Of a DNA stretch of 64,000 nucleotides, positions 55,615 to 64,000 are shown piece by piece. The stretch is taken from assembly GCF_001540865.1 (NCBI RefSeq), contig NC_033625.1, positions 7,370,806 through 7,434,805 of the forward strand. Reading direction: 5' to 3'. This DNA comes from Ananas comosus (taxonomy: Eukaryota; Streptophyta; Magnoliopsida; Poales; Bromeliaceae). Position numbers and translations under genes: made by a program. Every line of letters starts with the position of its first letter. The first letter of the stretch is position 1. The notes beneath the pieces are model-generated. The model searched no databases. It was given only the letters and a program-made list of their open reading frames with translations, and was not told the origin of the DNA.

Positions 55615-58288
55615 GAAAAAGATTTTTTTCTTATTTATTTTGCTTCTTTTTTTTTTTTTTGGGAAACGTAGAGCGATTTAACAGAGACTAGGGCGCGAGG
55701 TGTTTTTTTTTTTTTTTTTTTTTTCTTCTGTTCGGATTTTCGATTTGAAATTGTAAGGCTAGTTCGTCACATGAGGAGAGATGGGGATCTCGTTTCTCTT
55801 TTTCTTTTTTTTTTTATAGTAAAATTTTGTTGGTGAATGTAATGTGCACTTAATACATGCTAACAGGAAAAGCCCAAAGAATAAATCACCAGATCCTGAA
55901 ATTTAATTTCCGCTTCAATTTTGAATTTAGTGTTTATGTTTGGTAATTTGACGTATATATAGTTTAGAAGGATAAAATTCTTATATCTTCTGACTTTGGT
56001 GATTTTATTTTACTGTAATAGGATCTTCAATTATAGTGCTATAGTTTTGTGTTTCTTTCAGATTGAATTCTCCTAGCTCATCTGCTGTTACACTTGAGGT
56101 TTTAGGCCACCGACTACACATAGCTCAGGTAAAATGTGTTGACCAATTTTTCAGATTTAGCTGCAACTTTTTAAGTTGTGTAGAAGTTTCTGCGAACCAT
56201 TTTATTGATAAATCCTTCCTAGAGATTCTTATTTCCTATTTCATTGAGTTATTAGTCTCCTTATGTTGTGTTATACTGACAGGATCCGAACTCCAAGCAT
56301 CTCGGCACTACTGTTTGGGATGCGTCAATGGTATTTGTGAAATATCTGGTGAGAACTTAAAATACGTTATTGGTTCTTTTCATGTGGTATTTCTTTATAC
56401 TCAAAGTAACAACAGTATGGTGGCCATCATACTAACAGAGAATCAATGTGAGATAAGAAAGAGAGAGTATGACTCCTATTAAGAGTATAAAGTACAGCAG
56501 AGGTGTTGTTATATAGACAGTTTTAGCATATGAGATGAGGTGAGACGAAACTGAAGATATTTAAATTTATGGTGCATACCGCTCTAATAAGATAATGCAA
56601 TGCTCCCAGTTGAAAATTGTCTCTTAAATCATTGAAATCTGCTGACCTGCTACTCTTAAAGCCTTTCTGGTAATGATGTTTTTATGCAGCCCTTGGTACT
56701 AGTAGTAGCTACTCTTTAGGCATTGGGTCATATTTGTGCAAGTTTTCATGGTTTATCTTTTCTATGTTATGAAATTCAGCGGTTACCCTCTTAGATATTC
56801 TTTCCCTCTTTCATCCATTATTTGTATGAAATGTTTGAGGTTCAGATGAAGTATTGGACCTTAGTTTTGCTCTTTCTATATGTTGAAATCTTATTATCAT
56901 CATGATGTTGTAGCTATATCTTATGTAATTTATCCTTCTTATCTATCTTGATAATAGGAAAAGAATTGCAGAAAAGGGAGGTTTAGCCCATCTAAATTGA
57001 AAGGAAAACGTGTGATTGAATTAGGGGCAGGTTGTGGTTTAGCTGGGCTTGGTAAGTTTCTTGCACCAGAATCAAAATATTACCAAGTATGAGAAATAGC
57101 TGAATTTGTCTACATCTTTATGTTTTTTTAACTTCAGAAAGTAATATCTTTTTGCTACTTGCTCTTTAGGAATGGCCCTACTAGGATGTGATGTAATTAC
57201 GACAGACCAAGTTGAGGTTCTGCCGTTGCTTATGAGAAATGTGGAGCGTAATACTTCTTGGATTTTGCAGGCAAATTCAGATTCAGGTTCCCCCCCTTCT
57301 TTCTTAGATTATTCTCATGTAGGATAAATGCCAATTGCTCCTCTTTGGAATAAAATGGACTAAAATCATGAGACAAAAAAGAAAGTTTGGTTCTTCTTCC
57401 AAAATTACCAAATGAGTGCATTTTAGTATTCAGCAAATCTAGATATGATTCTGTTACTTGTTTATGTTTGAGTGAATTTCAAAAGGTGCAATCATGGCCT
57501 AAGCTTTTAGCACCACATTCACTAAAGCCACGTGTGCAGCAAATCTAACTCATTTTCTGATATTCTGATGATCCGAATCCCTCAATTTCTGATGATTCTC
57601 TTCATAATAGTGGTTGACTTTTCTTATGTAGCCAATCATTTTATGCAGCTCCTTTTGGCTCAATTTCGGTTGCGGAGCTGGACTGGGGAAATAAAGAGCA
57701 CATTAAATCTGTTGGACCTCCATTTGATTACATTATTGGCACTGATGTTGTAAGTTCTCTGATTCTATATTTTTCATTTATTCGTAATACTTTTCTTATG
57801 TTGAAAATCAGACACCTTGACTTCATTTAGAGTAAAATATTGGTAGTCAATTTTAATGCTATTAGCTTCAGAAACAACCAGCTAAGCATTATACCCTTCA
57901 ATGTAAAATTTCGATTTCATCCTTTCGGGTCTAACATAACTAAGATAGTACTCATGACGTTTTTTGGTTGAAGGTTTATTCAGAGCATTTACTGGAACCA
58001 CTAATGCAGACAATTTTGGCATTATCGGGACCTAGAACATCAATACTGGTATTTGCAAATTTAAACCTTTTACCTTTTTGTTGCAAGGATTCAAATGGTC
58101 TGATGACATAACTATACTGACCATCTCGTAACCAGTTAGGTTATGAGATCCGTTCCACCACACTCCAAGAACAAATGATGCAGATAGTGGAACAATCTAA
58201 TCTGATAGTGAAGAGCTATCCCGAAATCAAAGGTGTTACATCAAGCTTTATAAAATTATTACCTGATGCTTTCAAAGAATTACTATAA
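55515..58288 (+). CDS. METTL21-like protein-lysine methyltransferase, 8 exons
   Basis: Exons: 55515-55528, 56062-56128, 56283-56348, 56958-57051, 57170-57286, 57649-57749, 57974-58048, 58136-58288; 228 residues, GT-AG, phases fit. Order: beta-strand start (VTLEVLGHRLHIAQDPNSK), HLGTTVWDASMVFVKYL, SAM-binding motif I (RVIELGAGCGLAGLGMALLG), TTDQVEVLPLLMRNVERN, the post-II segment (SVAELDWGN), FDYIIGTDVVYSEHLLEPL and LGYEIRSTTLQEQM. This is the class of seven-strand methyltransferases that modify lysines of chaperones or translation factors; the substrate is not known from sequence. After YPEIKG the usual hydrophobic family ending is not evident, and a GT follows (AAAG-GTGTTAC), so a further exon or a changed C-terminus is possible. 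The start in exon 1 is a five-codon MDDDR piece. Confidence 0.85.
55549..55740 (+). repeat. Poly-T tracts in METTL21-like intron 1
   Basis: About 65 Ts at 55549-55613, then shorter runs. Possibly tails of retroposons in minus orientation. Confidence 0.85.
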
Positions 58289-58900
58289 ATTAGAAGATAA
58301 AAGAATCAGTGCTGACCGTATTGCATACTATAGTGCACGTAGGAATGATACTGCGAGAAATTAGATAAATACATCAAGTTAAATCTCTTCATGTCATTAA
58401 GTTACATTTGCTTAGACAACGAATGAACTTCTCAAATTCCTGATGAATAGTGATCCACAAATTGTGATGCAACATCCACCCACTTAAAATGCACGTACTC
58501 TATGGCCTATTTATTGACATTCTTTCAACTCATTTCCTGAAATTCTTTTACTGGAGTCAAACAAAGCTAATAGTGCAAAATCCAAAAAGGTTGCATCCCA
58601 ACATTCAATATTCCTGTTGTGAGATATATTAAATTTAAACTGCTCAGTGGTTAGCAAATAAAAAGTAGAAAAAGAAACAATTTAAATTGAAAAATGAAAA
58701 AAATAAGCTAATAATAAAAGAAACCGGACAGAATGGTGTCTAATTTTCCCCCAAAAGCACACCCATTTTCTCAAATATTCTTGATTGGGCCAAAGCACGA
58801 ATTGTCTTAGGATAGGTTCGGTTAGGCCTTATTAACAAACCAAAGCGTTCAATAACGTCCAAGGAATTAGCAAGCTGAACGAAAATCATCTCTCACGCAC
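58289..58900 (+). other. METTL21-like 3' flank, nothing recognised
   Basis: AT-rich sequence with no coding frame; probable 3' UTR followed by intergenic DNA. Confidence 0.5.
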
Positions 58901-59640
58901 TAATATATAGCTCGCCCACAGCACAACTAGAGTTTCTCTCTCTCTCTCTCAATCTCTCTCTCCCTCTCGCGCGCGAGATCGGAAAACTAAGGTATCAACA
59001 CCCAAGTATACAATCTATCTCACGATCGAACTCGTTAAAGCTCAACAGAAATGTGGAGACGACACATGTACTCCAAGCGAGGTATCAGAGTGGCGACCGC
59101 GGAAAAGAAGAGGGCAAGGAGACTCCGGCGACGGCAGAAAGCGAGAAGCGAAGCTACTGCCGCGAACCGCAATAGACAACGACGAAAGCCTGTCGGATCC
59201 GAAAAGAGAGAGCTCGACGATTGGCAAACTAGAAGATACAGCACTATGGTTGCAAAGCTGATGCAAGATATTAAGAGCACACGAAATCGTCGGCTATCTC
59301 TCTCTCTCTCGCAAATCTCAAACAAACTGTAGGGTAATTACATGGCAACGATCTCAAGCCATGCATATTTGATCTATCAGATGGTGTCTTCCCACATTAG
59401 CGCGAAGAAAGTGGAGGAATAGCCCTAAAGCAGCTAGAAGGAGATCCCTCAAGAAGACGAGCATTTGGACCACCCCAATCCCTTCTCCGCCGTCTCCTCC
59501 GCCCCTCCTCCCCGATTAGATGAGGAGGACGATGACGACAACGACGTCGATGGCTTCGATGGGTTCTAAGATACCCAGAGCCAATGCTGATCATGCACTG
59601 ATGAATTTCCTACCATCATTTCAATGAGCAATTATCTGAT
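58901..59640 (+). other. Possible small transcription unit, unclear
   Basis: A TATATA box (58903-58908), a CT-rich leader with GCGCGCGAGA, then a 93-codon frame at 59051-59332 (very basic: KKRARRLRRRQKARS). 59437-59570 has a GC-rich patch that reads LDEEDDDDNDVDGFDGF before a stop, like the acidic end of a protein. No family recognised; it could be a gene relic. Confidence 0.3.
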
Positions 59641-60462
59641 GAAATTCAAGTATTAGCAAAAAAAAAAAAACCCTTGGGGGGATGTCAACGTACATCTTTG
59701 TAGCCGGAGATCGATAAAAAAAAAAAAAGCGTGCAGGCGGCCTTAATGCAGGATGGTGCCGCGCCGCAGCTCACATTCAGAAAAGAATCTAATAATTAAA
59801 ATAAATCAAAAATTGAAAGAAACTAATGTTACCTCAAAAAAAAATAGTTTGTGGATATCTGCCACTGATTCTAATTACTTCTGGGCGAGATCAAGCCCAG
59901 CCCAACACAAAACCAATATCACCCGAATCAAATGGACCAACCGGCCCATTGTTGCATCCAGCCCATCAAGACCAGACACGTTCAGGATCAATTTTGAAAG
60001 CAGGATCGGACTTAGGTTCGGAGTAACATTACATCTTCCGAACCTCGCTCCCCCAAAAATGTACCCTTTTCGGTTCGATTTCCCCCCTTCTCTCTCTCTC
60101 TCATCCCTAAAAGTTATTGGAGTGCGAATACGTCATCAAAATTTCCCCAATTCCCTCGCTTACCACCTGACCACATCCGCTGAAAGCCTCTGCCGAATCG
60201 AGCAAAATCTCATGAGATCCTTGTATCGGATCATCGTAATTGGTCAGCAATGTTTGAAAACTTAAATTTTGATTGAAACTCTTCTAAAGCCACACGAGAT
60301 TCGACGACTTTAAAAGGACTTTGAGCGACGCCATAGAAGTTGTAGATACTGGCAACATCCATTTAATTTTGCCTTGCCAAGTTGGTGCTTCGAGTGCTTC
60401 AAGGGCTAGGCAGAAGGTTACATTTCCTATTGTTTGAATAGTAATGCTAGATTGTCACACAA

Positions 60463-61078
60463 TTGGGAAAAGGAAATTTGCGTCGGAAGACGATACCGCT
60501 GGCGGCAAAGCCGATTAAGAGGCTAAAAGGCTATCGGACATTCACGAATCACCGGGAGGAGGCTCCCAGAAGTCACGGCCAGGACGATGACAAAGAAAAC
60601 ACTAAGATCAGCGACCTTGAGAAGGCGCAAAGGAGCTACCTTGAGCTGATCAAGGTTCTCTGCATCCCTACATCTTCAATCATGCTAAAGTATAGTGCTT
60701 ATATTGTTCACCATTCCCTGTTGCCTATAAGCAATTTGGTTTCGGTTGCAGGAAAATACCGCTCTCATGAAGCTTCTCGCGGAAAGAAAGTATGGGAAAA
60801 ATCCCAAAGCATTAAAGCATTCATTCCATTTTGCGCTAGAACTGTGGGAGGTATGTATTGTATTTAACCGAGCATGAAAATTGGTACCCCAATACAATTG
60901 GTACCAAGCGGAACACGATTATTAACTCTTGCAACAGTAAGAATTCAAAGAAGGCAAGGCGTTTCTACAATCTTGAGCTACGGAACCCACGTGTTAGAGA
61001 CGATACCAGAAAGCGAAACAACAGAATTGGCACCTCGCGCTTAAGCAAACACTCAGAAGTTAATGGTCCCTGTCAATA
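60463..61078 (+). CDS. Candidate shugoshin-like coiled-coil protein or fragment
   Basis: Possible exons are 60463-60654 (MGKGNLRRKTIPLAAKPIKR to SYLELIK), 60752-60850 (ENTALMKLLAERKYGKNPKA to ALELWE) and a last piece to the TAA at 61076-61078 (NSKKARRFYNLELRNPRVRD). The donors GTTCTC and GTATGT and the acceptor TTGCAG are reasonable; the third acceptor (CAGTAAG) is weak. The join YLELIK-ENTALMKLLAER resembles the N-terminal coiled coil of plant shugoshins, which protect centromeric cohesin. However, the domain does not continue as expected and the basic C-terminal SGO motif is not seen. It may be a truncated copy or another coiled-coil protein. Confidence 0.3.
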
Positions 61079-64000
61079 AACCTCCTAGCTGCATTTTTCA
61101 AGGGAATTCCTTTTTCCACTAGTGTAAAGTACTGAGTCTGAATCACTTTATCAGAAAGTGTAATGCAGGAACTCAACTTAGGGAAAGATAGAGTAAGTTC
61201 CTCTGTGACCTTCACAGCTGGATTGCTAATATATGTGATAAATGTAATTGTATACTCCCTAACCTCTCTAACTCAAAGTAGTACTCTCTCTCTACTCTCT
61301 GATCTCTACCTCACTCTCATAGTGTAGCTCTGTCGCGTTTGTGTATGTCTAAAACACCAAGATCCACAAGCAGCACGTACAATCGACATGATCTATTGGA
61401 ATGAGGTAGCAAACATTCATTATGCTAAAAAAGGACTTGAAGAACCAGCTACCTAGACACTTGTGTAACTAAATATTAAAAGCGTCGTACTGTATATCAA
61501 GCTGAATCAAATCCCTGAGGTTTTCTCAAATTAATGCGACCTAATATCTAATTTTTTGTGCAGTCAAACAGGATTTAAGTGGTCGTTTAAATGTATCGAC
61601 ATCATTTAACGCAACACTTCTTTGATTACAGAGCTCTAGGCACCTATTATCAGAACATTAGGCCCCTCGACAGCAATAACATAAACATGACAATAGTAAC
61701 AATAACATTAAAAAAGAACATCACGATTATAAATCTTGATAATAATTGAGATGAACGATCATCGGGTTACCAAATCTTAATAACTGGTGCAAACTCTTGT
61801 TCAACATCTAGCTTAACATGAACATCAAGGAGATCTTTGTTAATGCAGTAAGAGCGTCAGAGCATTATTAGGGCTTGGTCCTATGTTCCCTTGACTTTAT
61901 GTACCTTTCCCACCTCCGTTGAATCAATAAAAATACTGAAGTGCCATAAATATGGAGCTGAACCAGTTAGCTGATGAGGCAGAGCTCATAAACATGGGAC
62001 AACAAGCAACTGGCAAGTTTTGTCAAGACAGAAGTGCCTTACATTTGAAGACTCAAGTTAACACGATAGTTGTTTAAAACAAAAGGAGGTGCAGATATTA
62101 AAATTAGGCGCTCACTCTGTCACTGTCTCTCTCTCCCTGGAAAGCATGAAAAATACAAGAACGTCTCAGGTAACACTTAGCACATTTTATTTGAACAAGG
62201 TGAACAGACAACCCTCTGATGATTTTTTTGCGTCTCCTTTGAATAAAAGTAAAAATGTTTAGGCAAAACTAGCAAATTTGGTTGCAGTTACAATAAACTA
62301 CCCAGGCATCTTTCATTAGCTTTCTTCACACATCATATACATAGCTCTTTATTGTAGCCCAGTGTTTGATACAATCGACATTAAGGTATAGGAGCGACAG
62401 AAATTAATTGGCTGATGCTGAAGCAGGCGCATCTCATATAGTACTGATAGCAAGTACTTCAATCCAGACAGGAATTGCATTTGCAACGAAACTTTCATAT
62501 CTAACTTCCTAGATCCTTGACTGCATTGTGCACTCTATACAGACATACAAAGGTCTGCTGCTTGCTATAATTTTTTTCAGCTGAGTAGTTCCTCAATGCT
62601 TTACTTGTAGGAGAGAAGCACCCTATTTTCAATTCACAGATACTTGCCATTGTAACACTAAATGGCCATAACCCAGTCAAGAACAAGCACTCTCAGAGAA
62701 GAAGTTAAAATTGGAAGCATAATCGAAGGAAAGTCACCATTCATGCCCGTCACTCAAGGTAAAGTGCCTGTAAACACATTCTAAGATTCTTTCCATATAG
62801 TAATTGAATTAGAGTACATAAATTCACCAAAGAAATAAGTAATTTCAAACAGGAAGTCCCATTGAGAAGCAGGTCCAGCACTGATGAAATCTGGCAGACA
62901 TGTGAATACTATGGCACCACAAGGTAGCTACTTTAACATGGAGGATGCCATAATTGTCCACATTGCTCAATTTAATTGTTGTCGAGTAACTTAAATGAAG
63001 GAAGAAGCTATAAGTGAAATTGTTGAGATAATAACATATGCTACCAAGGACATCCTAATCCTCAGAAAATAAAAAAAGTGTTAGTCTCAACGTATATTCA
63101 TCTTACAAAACTGCATCTTCTACGGTCGCATACATCAAACTTCAAATTCACACAAGTGCACATGTTGATAGATAACTATAAACGTTATATATGAAAAACA
63201 CCATGGCTTCAGCTCAGTATGTATGGTCGAAAGGAAATACAGCGCAAGTCTTGATAAATATGTTACATGAACAGAAAGTCTTGAAGCAAGCGTAAGCATC
63301 GAGCAAATTGAAATCCGAATCATAACGAGGCGATGGACAGAATCGCTCAAGATAGAGGACACCAAGGTTTAATCTAGCTCTCTTTTCGTGGAGCCTCTGC
63401 GAAAAGATAAGCAGACTCAGCTGGAATATGTCAAGCTCACTCCAGTTCAAATACAATCATCGAGCAGAGCAAAGAATAAAAATCTAAAAGCGACGAGCCG
63501 AATGCAGTCCACAAAATTACTTGATTTTAGGGGCACATCGGAGATCTTTATCTAGCAAGACCTAATTAGTCTTACGCAGGGTCCAATAGCCAATTATGAT
63601 TAGGATTCATGCTCGTGTTACAAGGAATTTACTATGTCTCTGAAAAAGAAAATGCGGCGATGTTTGTGCATATTTAGAGATGGTCTTCAACCTGCACTGC
63701 AGTTTCTGAATGGAATCCTTCTAATGCGGTGCGACAACCTTATGAGCATGGCATTGTCAGTTCATGTAGGCTTGTGTACTAGTTCCACTGAGTGCTTGGC
63801 TCTTTGAATAGAGTTCGAAAGAGAACCTGGTTCATATTGTAGAGTATCGGTTGGCGTCAAAGCTAGACTATTGGGGTCGATGCAGCTTGAAGTCATATAT
63901 ACTAACTCATTTATCACAGTACCAAAACATGAGGTACTGCCGAATTACTCATATAGCAGTCTGTAAATTGTAAGAGTTCGAAATGTACGGAATACAAAAT
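61079..64000. other. No gene recognised
   Basis: Mostly AT-rich single-copy-looking sequence. Short ORFs at 62501-62686, 63135-63365 and 63214-63456 (minus) have no recognisable family. It may be intron or UTR of a gene that continues beyond the window. CT-rich patches lie at 61264-61300 and 62118-62140. Confidence 0.5.

Noticed and set aside
59035..59332. Overlapping ORFs on both strands
   Set aside because: No recognisable domain and strong bias from Arg/Ser codons; kept only as a low-confidence region.
63135..63456. Two minus-strand ORFs of 76 and 80 codons
   Set aside because: No family, no clear splice context or start signal; typical of chance ORFs in UTR or intron sequence.

Overview
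This is nuclear DNA of a flowering plant, most likely a monocot. Spliced plant genes (GT-AG introns, plant-type protein families) lie in a sea of nested LTR retrotransposons, MITEs, CACTA, hAT-like and Mutator-like DNA transposons. Species cannot be proven from the sequence alone. Nine N runs (eight single Ns and one 100-N gap) mark assembly joins, and several coincide with repeat breakpoints, so part of the mosaic may be artefact.

Layout. 1-17112: a Ty1/copia element on the minus strand, split by a 14.4-kb composite Ty3/gypsy block (356-14734) with a clean 5-bp target duplication GACTC. The block holds four LTR copies (one inverted, one truncated), a decayed gag-pol, two copies of an antisense extra ORF encoding a plant mobile domain (PMD) protein, and a patch of copia reverse transcriptase joined to gypsy integrase. 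17592-20400: exons 1-3 of a receptor-like kinase (SPARK ectodomain plus membrane segment, minus strand). Its kinase exons are absent, so the retrotransposon stack probably sits in its third intron and the gene continues left of the window. 20600-29047: AT-rich intergenic DNA with MITEs and foldback elements. 29048-37975: two related solo LTRs, the first invaded by a copia element (29305-33957) that is itself broken by a CACTA end. 40092-51479: an eight-exon PI-PLC X-domain protein gene (plus) whose introns carry a foldback element, a CACTA end, a Del/Tekay-like gypsy fragment and an hAT-like fragment. 54472-55254: single-exon U11/U12-31K minor-spliceosome protein (minus), head to head with 55515-58288, an eight-exon METTL21-like methyltransferase (plus). 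58900-61080: weak gene candidates, one with a shugoshin-like coiled coil. 61100-64000: nothing convincing.

The host genes are unrelated housekeeping or signalling genes and form no pathway. The most unusual signal is in the LTRs: at least four LTRs, of copia and gypsy type, carry arrays of paired palindromes (cores ACCGGT, GGGCGCCC or TACCGGTA) that fold into 12-14 bp hairpins. They lie in the same upstream part of the LTR although the motif itself differs between families.
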